Positions 46,462-54,959 of a stretch of DNA of 64,000 nt are shown in pieces. The number at the start of each line of letters is the position of its first letter. Position 1 is the first letter of the stretch. The translations under genes and the position numbers were made by a program. Source of the stretch: Comamonas phosphati (lineage in GTDB: Bacteria > Pseudomonadota > Gammaproteobacteria > Burkholderiales > Burkholderiaceae_C); NCBI RefSeq assembly GCF_014637085.1, contig NZ_BMEU01000019.1, positions 1 through 64,000 of the forward strand. Reading direction: 5' to 3'. The notes under the pieces are model-generated. The model searched no databases, was not told where the DNA came from, and saw only the letters and a list, made by a program, of their open reading frames with translations.

Positions 46462-46986
46462 ATGCTGACAGAAGACGGTAAGCACCTGTATGTGAGCTAT
46501 GACGAGTACCACGGTCTCATCGAAAAGCTCGCTATCAAGATCCACCAGTCGGGCTGGGAATTCGACACCATTTTGTGCCTGGCCCGGGGCGGTCTGCGCC
46601 CCGGCGATATCCTGAGCCGCATTTTCGACAAGCCACTGGCCATCATGTCCACCAGCTCCTACCGCGCCGAAGCCGGTACGGTGCAGGGCCATCTGGACAT
46701 CGGCCGCTTCATCGCCACGCCCAAGGGCGAGATCGCCGGCCGCGTGCTGCTGGTGGACGACCTGGCCGACTCCGGCGCCACGCTCAAGGCCGTGATCGCC
46801 ATGCTCAAGACCAACTACCAGCCCATCACCGAGCTGCGCAGTGCCGTGATCTGGACCAAGGGCATCTCGACCTTCGAGGCCGACTACTCGGTGGAGTCCC
46901 TGCCCAGCAACCCCTGGATTCACCAGCCGTTCGAGAGCTACGACACGCTGCGCCCCGAAAAACTGCTGGAAAAGTGGAAGGTCTGA
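46462..46986 (+). CDS. Purine-type phosphoribosyltransferase
   Basis: This 174-residue PRT-fold enzyme has the PRPP-binding motif RVLLVDDLADSGATLKAVI and the ILCLARGGLRPGDILSR loop. It resembles xanthine/hypoxanthine/guanine phosphoribosyltransferases (Hpt/Gpt type), which recycle free purine bases. The base specificity is not clear from sequence. ATG 46462 is preceded by AAAGGAAC; a TTG is two codons upstream. A terminator ends the unit about 30 bases later. Confidence 0.88.
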   Translation: MLTEDGKHLYVSYDEYHGLIEKLAIKIHQSGWEFDTILCLARGGLRPGDILSRIFDKPLAIMSTSSYRAEAGTVQGHLDIGRFIATPKGEIAGRVLLVDDLADSGATLKAVIAMLKTNYQPITELRSAVIWTKGISTFEADYSVESLPSNPWIHQPFESYDTLRPEKLLEKWKV

Positions 46987-47012
46987 GTCCGCAGCTCGGC
47001 TTGTACCCATCC

Positions 47013-47037
47013 AAAAGAGCCCGCCGGGCTCTTTTTT
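47013..47037 (+). terminator. Terminator after purA-PRT
   Basis: AAAAGAGCCC (47013-47022) pairs with GGGCTCTTTT (47026-47035) around GCC and runs into seven T. It marks the end of the long colinear gene run. Confidence 0.9.
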
Positions 47038-47040
47038 TAT

Positions 47041-47425
47041 GGAATAGCGATGATTTTTGATGCTATTGATTCGGGAGCTACTGGCTGCTGCCACATGATG
47101 AATGCAGGCTTGTTTGTTTCTTGAATAATGATGTGGCAAGTCCAGGCTGCTCACTTTTTTATGAAATGCTGGGCCTGAGGCATTGGCGAATACATCGAGT
47201 GGCCCATGTTTTGCGGTGGCGCAAAAGCTTGGCGAATATGCTTGGACGCCGTGCCGGTTGTGGTTTTTCCAGCCACGCAGCAGGGCGCCAGCGCTGTTTT
47301 TGCACCGTGGCCGGCGGTTCGTACGGAAGCATTTCTCACAGCCGGCAGGTGGCCATTGGGCCTTGGGTTCAGCGGGCTGCCCGGGCGCGGCTACACTGCG
47401 TCAATTCTGAGAAAGTGGTGGTTTT
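47041..47425. other. Intergenic region with repeat B copy
   Basis: After the terminator, the first 65 bases carry a degenerate copy of repeat B. The remaining 320 bases have no supported gene; the promoter of the beta-propeller gene should be near the right end. Confidence 0.5.
47045..47105. repeat. Dispersed intergenic repeat B, copy 3
   Basis: GGGAGCTACTGGCTGCTGCC, then ATGATGAATGCAGGCTTGTTTG and T-rich sequence, follows the layout of copy 1 (AGCTGCCGGCGCTTG, ATGGAAAAGGGTTTGAGCC). Borders are approximate. Confidence 0.5.
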
Positions 47426-48583
47426 GTGAGACGTCTCTCTATTGGGCGCATCAGTGTGGCGGGCGTGGTCGCGGTACTCGCGGTGGGCGGCGCGGCCGCG
47501 GCATGGCTGGCCACTTCGGCCTGGCCCGGATTCAAATCGGCCAGGGCGGCTGCGGCGCAGCCTTCTGCACAGCCCGCTTCGCAGGCGGCGGGCGCATCGC
47601 AGGCTGCCGTGCCGGCAAGGGCTGTGCTGGCAAGCCCCGCACCGGCCAAGGCTGCGCAGGCCGTGCAGGGTCCCACGCCGGTTTTCGTGCTCAACTCGCT
47701 TGATGCCTCCATCAGCGTGATCGACCCCGTGAGCTGGACGGAGCAGTCGCGCATTCCCACGGGCAAGGAGCCGCACCACCTGTATCTGACGCCCGACGAG
47801 AAATCCCTGGTCGTGGCCAATGCGCTGGGCGATTCGCTCACGCTGGTGGACCCGCGCACGGGCGCCGTGCAGCGCGTGATCCGCGACATCGTGGACCCTT
47901 ACCATCTGCGTTTTTCGCCGGACATGAAGTGGTTCATCACGGCGGCCAACCGCCTCAACCACATCGACTTCTACCGCTGGGATGCGGCCACGCAGACGCC
48001 GCAGCTGGTCAAGCGCGTCTCCACGGGCAAGACGCCCAGCCACCTGTTCATCGATGCGGACAGCAAGACCGTGTACTCGACCATGCAGGACAGCGATGCG
48101 CTGGTCGCCATCGACATCGCCACGCAGACCATCAAGGCGCGCGTGCCCACGGGTCCCATGCCGGCCGATGTCTACGGCAGCCCCGACGGCAAGAAGCTGT
48201 TCGTGGGCCTGACGGGCGGTGACGGCGTCGAGGTCTTCGACATCACCGGCCCCGAGCCGCGCAGCGTCGGCCAGATCAAGACCGCGGCCGGCGCCCACGC
48301 CTTCCGCGCCGCGGGCGACGGCCGCCATTTGTATGTGAGCAACCGCGTGGCCAACAGCATCAGCAAGATCGACATGGTGACCGACCAGGTCGTGGCCAAT
48401 TACCCTGGGCCCAGCGGTCCGGACTGCATGGATGTTTCCGCGGACGGCCGCTACCTTCTGGTCAGCTCGCGCTGGGCGCGCAAGCTCTCGGTGATCGACA
48501 CCGTGGAGAAGAAGGTGGTGCAGCAGGTGGATGTGGGCAAGTCCCCGCACGGCGTGTGGACGCTGGACCACGCGGCACGCTGA
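47426..48583 (+). CDS. Secreted YVTN/YncE-type beta-propeller protein
   Basis: This 385-residue protein has an N-terminal hydrophobic anchor or signal (GRISVAGVVAVLAVGGAAAAWLATSAW), an Ala/Gln/Ser-rich linker and a seven-bladed propeller made of YVTN-like repeats: VFVLNSLDASISVIDPVSW, SLVVANALGDSLTLVDPRTG, VYSTMQDSDALVAIDIATQ, LYVSNRVANSISKIDMVT, LLVSSRWARKLSVIDTVEK. No haem or copper ligands of nitrite reductase (NirS) or quinoproteins were seen. GTG 47426 is the first in-frame start that gives the signal. Its stop overlaps the start of the deacetylase gene (TGATG), so the two products are probably made together. Confidence 0.85.
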   Translation: MRRLSIGRISVAGVVAVLAVGGAAAAWLATSAWPGFKSARAAAAQPSAQPASQAAGASQAAVPARAVLASPAPAKAAQAVQGPTPVFVLNSLDASISVIDPVSWTEQSRIPTGKEPHHLYLTPDEKSLVVANALGDSLTLVDPRTGAVQRVIRDIVDPYHLRFSPDMKWFITAANRLNHIDFYRWDAATQTPQLVKRVSTGKTPSHLFIDADSKTVYSTMQDSDALVAIDIATQTIKARVPTGPMPADVYGSPDGKKLFVGLTGGDGVEVFDITGPEPRSVGQIKTAAGAHAFRAAGDGRHLYVSNRVANSISKIDMVTDQVVANYPGPSGPDCMDVSADGRYLLVSSRWARKLSVIDTVEKKVVQQVDVGKSPHGVWTLDHAAR

Positions 48584-49404
48584 TGGACCGGCGTCGTTTC
48601 ATGGCAGGTGCGGCGGGTGCCGCCGCATGGTCGGCCTGCCGCGCGCAGGCCGCGCCGGCAGCACTGGCCTGTGGCAAAACCGTGTACCTGACCTTCGACA
48701 CCGGCCACATGGGCATTGCCCAGTTCGTGGCCCAGGTGCTGCAAAAGCACAAGGTGCCGGTCACTTTCTTCGCGGCCAACGAGCCTGCGAAAGAGGGCAG
48801 CAGCAGCCTGGGCGACTACTGGGCGCCATGGTGGAAGGCGCGCGCCGACGAAGGGCACCAACTGGCCTCGCACACCTACGACCATATGTACTGGGTGGCG
48901 GACATCCGCGATGCGGCCACGGGGCAGGTGACGCATTTCAAGGTCAGGCCATCGGCAGGCGAGCGCGCCAACCAGACTTTCGTGGTCTCGGCCGCCGAAT
49001 ACTGCGTCGAGATCGCCAGGGCCGCGCACCGTCTCGAGAGCATCACCGGCCACAAGGCCTTGCCTCTGTACCGCGCGCCGGGCGGCAAGACATCGCCGGC
49101 CCTGATTGCAGCGGCGCAAAAGGGCGGCTACCAGCAGGTGGGCTGGGCGGCGGCCGGCTTTCTGGGCGACGAGCTGCCCAGCGACAAATACCCCAACGCC
49201 ACGCTGCTGGCCCGGGCGCTGCAGAGCATCCGCGGTGGCGACATTCTGCTGGCCCATCTGGGCATCTGGTCGCGCCAGGACCCGTGGGCGCCGGCGGTGC
49301 TGGAGCCGTTGATTCTGGGCCTGCTGGAAAAAGGCTTCTGTTTTCAAACGCTGGCAGAGCATCCGGCGTATAAGAACTGGATTGCGCAGCCCCGTGGGGC
49401 CTAG
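48583..49404 (+). CDS. Exported polysaccharide deacetylase (NodB domain)
   Basis: This 273-residue protein has a twin-arginine-like signal (MDRRRFMAGAAGAAAW...AQA) and a NodB-type carbohydrate esterase 4 domain. Motif 1 is VYLTFDTGHMG, where the usual TFDDG second Asp (a metal ligand) is Thr40. Motif 2 is SHTYDHMYW with both His present, motif 3 LYRAPGGKTSP, and a late motif ILLAHLGIWS. It probably deacetylates N-acetylated sugars of peptidoglycan or an exopolymer; activity with the altered motif is uncertain. It is coupled to the propeller gene upstream. Confidence 0.87.
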   Translation: MDRRRFMAGAAGAAAWSACRAQAAPAALACGKTVYLTFDTGHMGIAQFVAQVLQKHKVPVTFFAANEPAKEGSSSLGDYWAPWWKARADEGHQLASHTYDHMYWVADIRDAATGQVTHFKVRPSAGERANQTFVVSAAEYCVEIARAAHRLESITGHKALPLYRAPGGKTSPALIAAAQKGGYQQVGWAAAGFLGDELPSDKYPNATLLARALQSIRGGDILLAHLGIWSRQDPWAPAVLEPLILGLLEKGFCFQTLAEHPAYKNWIAQPRGA

Positions 49405-49420
49405 GCGCTAGGAGTGTGTT

Positions 49421-50401
49421 GTGGGCTGGCTGGTTCAGTTGTTTGAGGATGCGCAGCAGCGCCTGTTCGAGGGCGTGGTTCAGCCTGTGCTGTTCCATGC
49501 GGGTTTCGCCAATCTGCTGGAGGATGGCTATGCGGCCACCGGCTGGCTGCTGGTGGGCCTGCTGCAGATCATCATCATGGTGGCCGTCATCGCACCGCTG
49601 CAGCGCTGGAGGCCCGTGGAGGCCGTCACCGACCGCCAGGCCATCCGGGTCGACATTCTCTACACCCTGATCCACCGGCTGGGGCTGTTCCGCCTGGCGC
49701 TGTTCTTCACGCTGGGCCCGCTGTGGGACGGGATCATGGGGCACCTGCACGTGTGGGGGCTGCCGGTCTTCCATCTGGACGACATCTGGCCTGGCGTGAC
49801 CGACAATGCCTGGGTCAGCCTGGTCCTGTATCTGCTGGCCTTCGACCTGCTCGAATACTGGATCCATCGCGGCCAGCACCAGTACCGCTGGTGGTGGCAG
49901 CTGCATGCACTACACCATTCCCAGCGCCAGATGACGGTCTGGAGCGACGACCGCAACCACCTGCTGGACGACGTGGTCCACGACACCATCATCGTTCTGG
50001 CGGCGCAGATCATCGGTGTGGCGCCCGGGCAGTTCGTCGCCATCGTGGCGTTGACGCAGCTGAGCCAGAGCTTTCAGCATGCCAATGTGCGCCTCTGGTT
50101 CGGCACACTGGGCGAGCGCCTGTGGATCAGCCCGCGCTTCCACCGCCGTCACCATGCCGTAGGCATAGGCCACGAGGCCATGGCGCCGGTGCGCAACCAG
50201 CGCGCCCACGGCAACAACTTCGGCGTGCTGCTGCCCTGGTGGGACATGATCTTCGGCACGGCCAACTTCGATCTGCGCTACGACCCCACGGGCGTGCGTG
50301 ATCAGGTGCAGCCCGATGCCCAAGGCCGGCTGCGCGACTACGGCAGCGGGTTCTGGGCCCAGCAATGGCGCGGCATCCTGCGCCTGGCGGGACGGGCCTG
50401 A
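49421..50401 (+). CDS. Sterol desaturase/fatty acid hydroxylase family membrane protein
   Basis: This 326-residue protein has about five transmembrane helices and the di-iron histidine motifs of the family: WIHRGQHQ, LHALHHSQRQM and FHRRHHAVG, plus a further HGNNFG. Family members hydroxylate or desaturate lipids, hopanoids or fatty acids. GTG 49421 follows CTAGGAG at a suitable distance. It starts 16 bases after the deacetylase stop, so it is likely in the same operon. The lipid substrate is unknown. Confidence 0.9.
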   Translation: MGWLVQLFEDAQQRLFEGVVQPVLFHAGFANLLEDGYAATGWLLVGLLQIIIMVAVIAPLQRWRPVEAVTDRQAIRVDILYTLIHRLGLFRLALFFTLGPLWDGIMGHLHVWGLPVFHLDDIWPGVTDNAWVSLVLYLLAFDLLEYWIHRGQHQYRWWWQLHALHHSQRQMTVWSDDRNHLLDDVVHDTIIVLAAQIIGVAPGQFVAIVALTQLSQSFQHANVRLWFGTLGERLWISPRFHRRHHAVGIGHEAMAPVRNQRAHGNNFGVLLPWWDMIFGTANFDLRYDPTGVRDQVQPDAQGRLRDYGSGFWAQQWRGILRLAGRA

Positions 50402-50447
50402 GCAGATCGTAAACACGTTCGCACCAAGCTCGGGTATGCTGTGCCGC

Positions 50448-51356
50448 ATGGGCTTGCTATTCGACTCTTTCTGGCGTGCGATGGCGAATTGCCTCCATAG
50501 GCGGGTGATTGCGTGGTCGCTGTTTCCTCTGGTGTTCATGGCCTTGATGGTCTGGGTGCTCGGCTACTTCTTCTGGGCGCCCGCCGTGCTCAAGGTGCAG
50601 CAACTGCTCGATGGCGTGGGCTGGCTGCACTCCCTGTGGCTGTGGCTGCAGGGCCATGGCGTGGGCTATGCATCCGAACTCGTGGCCTCGGTGCTGGTGG
50701 TGCTGGGCTCCACGCCGCTGGTCATCGTCATTTCTCTGCTGCTGGTCTCGCTCTTCATGACGCCGGCACTGACCAACTGGGTTGCGCAAAGACGCTTTCC
50801 CGCACTGGAGAGAAAGCAGGGGGGCGGCGCCCTGGCCAGCATCACCTGGTCCGGCGGATCGACCTTGATCGCCCTGATTGCCCTGCTGGTCACCCTGCCG
50901 CTGTGGTTCATGCCGCCGCTGATGCTGGTGCTGACGCCGCTGATCTGGGGCTGGCTCACTTACCGTGTCATGGCCTTCGATGCGCTGGCCGAGCACGCCA
51001 GCAAGCAGGAGCGCCGCAGCCTGTTCATCCGCAACCGGCTGGCCTTGATACTCATAGGCGTCATCTGCGGCTATCTGGGGGCGGCGCCCGGCATCGTCTG
51101 GGCGTCGGGCCTGGTCTTCATCGCCGCGTTCTGGATTCTGGTTCCGATCGCCATCTGGATCTATGCGCTCGTGTTCGCGTTTTCGTCGCTGTGGTTTGCC
51201 CACTATTGCCTGGCGGCCTTGCAGCAGATGCGCCAGACCCGCATGGGCAGCCAGGAAGAGATTCGGGTGCCTTTGGCGCCCGAGTCCAGCGAGGGCGGTG
51301 TCCCGGGTTCGGGGCCGGGGGTTCCGCTGGCTCCAATGCCCTCTACAGGTGCCTGA
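50448..51356 (+). CDS. EI24 domain membrane protein
   Basis: This 302-residue protein has about six hydrophobic helices and matches the EI24 (CysZ/etoposide-induced 2.4-like) family: LFDSFWRAMANCLHRRVIAWSLFPLVFMALMVW, LVSLFMTPALTNWVAQRRFP, LMLVLTPLIWGWLTYRVMAFDALA. CysZ transports sulfate, but many EI24 proteins in Burkholderiales have no known role. The last 50 residues are polar. ATG 50448 starts the conserved block; ATG 50436 is possible. It lies 46 bases after the desaturase gene and just before the NtrC sites of glnA. Confidence 0.87.
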   Translation: MGLLFDSFWRAMANCLHRRVIAWSLFPLVFMALMVWVLGYFFWAPAVLKVQQLLDGVGWLHSLWLWLQGHGVGYASELVASVLVVLGSTPLVIVISLLLVSLFMTPALTNWVAQRRFPALERKQGGGALASITWSGGSTLIALIALLVTLPLWFMPPLMLVLTPLIWGWLTYRVMAFDALAEHASKQERRSLFIRNRLALILIGVICGYLGAAPGIVWASGLVFIAAFWILVPIAIWIYALVFAFSSLWFAHYCLAALQQMRQTRMGSQEEIRVPLAPESSEGGVPGSGPGVPLAPMPSTGA

Positions 51357-51364
51357 AAATAAAT

Positions 51365-51381
51365 TGCACAAATTTGGTGCA
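51365..51381 (+). promoter_or_regulatory. NtrC-binding site 1 upstream of glnA
   Basis: TGCACAAATTTGGTGCA fits the NtrC enhancer consensus TGCAC-N6/7-GTGCA as a near-perfect dyad. It is about 165 bases upstream of the sigma-54 promoter. Confidence 0.85.
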
Positions 51382-51387
51382 ATTAAA

Positions 51388-51404
51388 ATCACCAATTTGG
51401 TGCA
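51388..51404 (+). promoter_or_regulatory. NtrC-binding site 2 upstream of glnA
   Basis: ATCACCAATTTGGTGCA keeps the TGGTGCA half and CACC of the other half. Its centre is 23 bases from that of site 1, allowing two dimers on nearly the same face. Confidence 0.75.
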
Positions 51405-51435
51405 TTTGTGGTGTACTCCATCCAATGAGACAATG

Positions 51436-51452
51436 CGCACCGGTTTGGTGAA
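51436..51452 (+). promoter_or_regulatory. Weaker NtrC-binding site 3
   Basis: CGCACCGGTTTGGTGAA matches the NtrC consensus with two mismatches. It lies between the strong pair and the promoter, as weak governor-type sites do in enteric glnA. Confidence 0.5.
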
Positions 51453-51528
51453 GATGAGCAACACCGTACGGGCATGCTTTTTGCGTGTCCGTGCAGAAGA
51501 GGTGCCGTGCCTTCCATGTCTTGGCACA

Positions 51529-51545
51529 TTGGCACGTAAACTGCT
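51529..51545 (+). promoter_or_regulatory. Sigma-54 promoter of glnA
   Basis: TTGGCACGTAAACTGCT has the invariant GG (-24) and GC (-12) with the correct spacing for RNA polymerase with sigma-54. Transcription should begin near 51556, leaving a leader of about 40 bases before glnA. Confidence 0.85.
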
Positions 51546-51596
51546 TATTCCTACTTATCTTTTATTTTGATCAGCCAATTTGGCAGGAGTGATCCG

Positions 51597-53012
51597 ATGG
51601 CAAAGACCGTTGCAGACGTCATGCAGATGGTGGAAGAGAACGAAGTCAAATTCGTGGACTTCCGTTTCACCGATACCCTGGGCAAGCAGCACCACACCAC
51701 GGTGCCCGTGTCGCATTTCGACGAGGAAAAATTCTCCTCGGGCCATGCCTTCGACGGTTCGTCGATCGCGGGCTGGAAGGGCATCGAAGCCTCGGACATG
51801 CAGCTGGTCCCCGACCCGAACACGGCCAACATCGACCCGTTCTTCGAAGAGACCACGCTGATCCTGAACTGCGACGTGATCGAGCCCAGCGACGGCAAGG
51901 CCTACGACCGCGATCCGCGTTCGGTGGCCAAGCGCGCCGAAGCCTATCTGAAGGCTTCCGGCCTGGGCGACACCGCCTACTTCGGTCCCGAGCCTGAATT
52001 CTTCATCTTCGACGGCGTGCGCTGGAGCACCGAGCCCGGCAGCACCTTCTATGAAATCGAAGAGTACGAAGCCCCCTGGAACACCGGCTCCAAGCTCGAA
52101 TCCGGCAACCGCGGCCACCGTCCGCGCGTCAAGGGCGGCTACTTCCCCGTGCCCCCGGTCGACAGCACCCACGATCTGCGCGCCGAGATGGTGCTGATCC
52201 TGGAACAGCTGGGCATTCCGGTCGAGGTGTTCCACCACGAAGTGGCCGGCGCCGGCCAGAACGAGATCGGCACCCGCTTCTCGACCCTGGTGGAGCGCGC
52301 CGACTGGACCGTGCTGCAGAAGTACGTGATCCAGAACGTGGCCAACACTTACGGCAAGACCGCGACCTTCATGCCCAAGCCCTACCACGGCGACAACGGC
52401 TCGGGCATGCACGTGCACCAGTCGGTCTGGAAGGACGGCAAGAACCTGTTCGCGGGCGACGGCTATGCCGGCCTGTCGGACTACGCGCTGTACTACATCG
52501 GCGGCATCATCAAGCACGCCCGCGCCCTGAACGCCATCACCAACCCGGGCACCAACAGCTACAAGCGCCTGGTGCCTCACTTCGAGGCTCCGGTGAAGCT
52601 GGCCTACTCGGCCAAGAACCGCTCGGCCTCGATCCGCATCCCCTACGTAGCCAACCCCAAGGGCCGCCGCGTGGAGGCGCGCTTCCCCGATCCGCTGATG
52701 AACCCCTACCTGGGCTTCGCGGCGCTGCTGATGGCCGGCCTGGATGGCGTGGAAAACAAGATCCACCCCGGCGAAGCCGCCACCAAGGACCTCTACCACC
52801 TGCCACCCGAGGAAGACAAGCTGGTGCCCACCGTGTGCCACAGCCTGGATCAGGCGCTGGAAGCCCTGGACGCCGACCGCGCCTTCCTGACCAAGGGCGG
52901 CGTGTTCAGCGACAGCATGCTCGACGCCTACATCGAGCTGAAGATGCAGGAAGTCACGCGCATGCGCATGTCGGTGCATCCGGCCGAATTCGATATGTAC
53001 TTCTCGCTGTAA
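51597..53012 (+). CDS. glnA: Glutamine synthetase, type I
   Basis: This 471-residue enzyme makes glutamine from glutamate, ammonia and ATP and is the centre of nitrogen assimilation. [61 protein letters not shown] and [10 protein letters not shown] are all typical. The adenylylation tyrosine is in [12 protein letters not shown], so GlnE control is expected. GGCAGGAG at 51581-51588 precedes ATG 51597. Control by NtrC and sigma-54 is supported by sites upstream. Confidence 0.97.
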   Translation: MAKTVADVMQMVEENEVKFVDFRFTDTLGKQHHTTVPVSHFDEEKFSSGHAFDGSSIAGWKGIEASDMQLVPDPNTANIDPFFEETTLILNCDVIEPSDGKAYDRDPRSVAKRAEAYLKASGLGDTAYFGPEPEFFIFDGVRWSTEPGSTFYEIEEYEAPWNTGSKLESGNRGHRPRVKGGYFPVPPVDSTHDLRAEMVLILEQLGIPVEVFHHEVAGAGQNEIGTRFSTLVERADWTVLQKYVIQNVANTYGKTATFMPKPYHGDNGSGMHVHQSVWKDGKNLFAGDGYAGLSDYALYYIGGIIKHARALNAITNPGTNSYKRLVPHFEAPVKLAYSAKNRSASIRIPYVANPKGRRVEARFPDPLMNPYLGFAALLMAGLDGVENKIHPGEAATKDLYHLPPEEDKLVPTVCHSLDQALEALDADRAFLTKGGVFSDSMLDAYIELKMQEVTRMRMSVHPAEFDMYFSL

Positions 53013-53041
53013 TGGCGGTGACGGTGCAGCATCTGCATCAG

Positions 53042-53067
53042 AAAAAGGCGGCCCAGGCCGCCTTTTT
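53042..53067 (+). terminator. Terminator after glnA
   Basis: AAAAAGGCGGCC and GGCCGCCTTTTT form a perfect 12-base stem around CA, ending in five T. It should separate glnA transcription from ntrBC. Confidence 0.92.
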
Positions 53068-53217
53068 CATTGGTGGATCCGCAGATGGTGCAAAGCGTGG
53101 CGCCAAACGAACCAAACAGGGGCAGATGAATCAACCAATGGCAGCTGGTTGCGCGTATCGAGCGATACTCGCTGCATTGACCGGCCGAGTGCGGCCGAGG
53201 ACTGCCTGAGGAACTTG

Positions 53218-53727
53218 ATGAAAAAACTGTTGGTGCCATTGCTGATCGCCATGCTGACGGGCGCGGCGTGGTCGCAAAGCGTGATCTACCGCTGCGGCAA
53301 CGAATACACGAACAATGTTTCGCAAGCCAAGGCCAAGGGCTGCAAGCCCGTGGAGGGCGGCGGCGTGACCGTGATCCATGGCGCTTCCCGTCCGGCCGGC
53401 GGCGGCGCGGATTCCGCACGTCCCAAGCCGGCCGCGGCGGCGGTATCGGCTACGGGCAGCCCGGCGCCTGCAAAGGCGGACAACAGCGCTCAGCGGGCGC
53501 GCGATTCCGATGCGCGGGCCATTTTGCAAAGTGAACTGGCCAAGGCGCAGGCCCGGCTCAGCGAGCTGAAAGCCGAATACAACGACGGCAATCCGGTGCG
53601 CACGGCTCTGGAGCTGCGCAATCCCCAGGGCTACCCCGAGCGCGTGGAAAAACTCAAGGCCGATGTCGCGCGCCAGGAAAGCGATGTGGCCGGCATCAAG
53701 CGCGAACTGGACCGCTTGCCGAATTGA
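53218..53727 (+). CDS. Small exported DUF4124-like protein with coiled C-terminus
   Basis: This 169-residue protein has a signal peptide (KKLLVPLLIAMLTGAAWSQS). A short DUF4124-like segment (VIYRCGNEYTNNVSQAKAKGC) with two Cys that could form a disulfide comes next. A Gly/Ala/Pro-rich linker follows, then a helical coiled-coil stretch (LQSELAKAQARLSELKAEY, KADVARQESDVAGIKREL). The protein should be periplasmic; its role is unknown. ATG 53218 follows GAGGAA. It sits between the glnA terminator and ntrB, with repeat A starting three bases after its stop. Confidence 0.82.
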   Translation: MKKLLVPLLIAMLTGAAWSQSVIYRCGNEYTNNVSQAKAKGCKPVEGGGVTVIHGASRPAGGGADSARPKPAAAAVSATGSPAPAKADNSAQRARDSDARAILQSELAKAQARLSELKAEYNDGNPVRTALELRNPQGYPERVEKLKADVARQESDVAGIKRELDRLPN

Positions 53728-53729
53728 TA

Positions 53730-53822
53730 CCCCCTGAGTCGCTTCGCGCCGTCCCCCAGGGGACGACGGCCTTTGCTGCGAGGCGGCTCTTGCTGGCCGT
53801 CCACGCTTGGATCGCGCCAGTT
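53730..53822 (+). repeat. Dispersed intergenic repeat A, copy 3
   Basis: CCCCCTGAGTCGCTTCGCGCC opens the element; GTCCCCCAGGGGAC (53751-53764) is a perfect short hairpin; then GACGGCCTTTGCTGCG, CTTGCTGGCCGTCC and a GGATCGCGCCAG end follow. It starts three bases after the stop of the upstream gene and fills the gap to ntrB. Confidence 0.85.
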
Positions 53823-53864
53823 CCATGGGCTGCGGATGAATAATTGGCAAGAGGCTTGTCCTTC

Positions 53865-54914
53865 ATGAAAAGTTACCAGGCACTTGACTGGCTGTGCACG
53901 CTGATTGCCGTGCTCGATGAACAAGGCTGCGTGCGCTTTGCCAATGCGGCGCTGGAAAACGCCCTGGGCCAGTCCCGCAGGACCATGGATGGCAGCGAGT
54001 TCGCGCTCTGCCTGGCGGAGCCGGCCCTGCTGGCAAAGGCTTTGGCCGGGGCGCGCGACAACGATTTTGCCGCCCTGCGGTTCGAGGCCAACCTGCTGCG
54101 GCCGGGGCAGGACGCCTTGCCGGTGCATGCCACGGTGTCTTTGATGGAGCCCGAGAGCCAGGCGCTGGTGGAGATGTGGCCGCTGGAGCAGCAGGCCCGC
54201 CAGGACCGGGAGGAGCGGCTGCGCGAGCAGGCGCAGGCCAACAAGGAGCTGATCCGCAACCTGGCCCACGAGATCAAGAACCCCCTGGGCGGGATTCGCG
54301 GCGCGGCCCAGCTGCTGCAGATGGACCTCGATTCGCCCGAGTTGCGCGAATACACCACGGTCGTCATTCACGAGGCCGACCGCCTGCAGGCGCTGGTCGA
54401 CCGGTTGCTGGCACCCCACCGGCACCCGCATGAAGTGGGCGATGTCAATATCCACCAGGTCTGCGAGCGCGTGCGCTCCCTGGTGCTGATCGAGCATCCG
54501 CAGGGGCTGGCCATTGTGCGCGACTACGATATTTCGATTCCGGAATTCAGGGGGGACAGTGCCCAGCTGATCCAGGCCCTGCTCAACATCGTGCAGAACG
54601 CGGCCCAGGCCTTGAGCCACCGCATTGCCGCGGGCGATGCGCAGATCACGCTGAAGACACGCGTGGCGCGCCAGGTCACGCTGGGCCGCCAGCGTTACAG
54701 GCTGGCACTGGAATTGCATGTCATCGACAACGGACCAGGCGTGCCCGATGCCATCAAGGAGCGGATCTTCTATCCCTTGGTGTCGGGGCGGGATGGCGGC
54801 TCCGGACTGGGATTGACGCTGGCGCAGACTTTCGTGCAGCGCCACGACGGCTTGATCGAATGCGACAGCCAGCCCGGACGCACGGATTTCCGCATACTCA
54901 TTCCGCTGCCGTGA
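53865..54914 (+). CDS. ntrB: Nitrogen regulation histidine kinase NtrB (GlnL)
   Basis: This 349-residue cytoplasmic kinase phosphorylates or dephosphorylates NtrC in response to the PII protein. It has a PAS-like N-terminal domain, the phospho-accepting His in LIRNLAHEIKNPLGGIRGAAQLL, the N-box ALLNIVQNAAQAL, and the G boxes DNGPGVPDAIKERIFYPLVSG and GSGLGLTLAQTFV. ATG 53865 follows AAGAGG. It is followed by ntrC 45 bases later, so the pair is one unit. Confidence 0.95.
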   Translation: MKSYQALDWLCTLIAVLDEQGCVRFANAALENALGQSRRTMDGSEFALCLAEPALLAKALAGARDNDFAALRFEANLLRPGQDALPVHATVSLMEPESQALVEMWPLEQQARQDREERLREQAQANKELIRNLAHEIKNPLGGIRGAAQLLQMDLDSPELREYTTVVIHEADRLQALVDRLLAPHRHPHEVGDVNIHQVCERVRSLVLIEHPQGLAIVRDYDISIPEFRGDSAQLIQALLNIVQNAAQALSHRIAAGDAQITLKTRVARQVTLGRQRYRLALELHVIDNGPGVPDAIKERIFYPLVSGRDGGSGLGLTLAQTFVQRHDGLIECDSQPGRTDFRILIPLP

Positions 54915-54959
54915 CGCCTGGGAGCACTGCTAGCTATTGAAGGGAAGGATGCTGCATCA

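Noticed and set aside
47426-48583. Reading the propeller protein as cytochrome cd1 nitrite reductase
   Set aside because: No CxxCH haem site and no d1 haem ligands are present; only the general YVTN repeat pattern matches.
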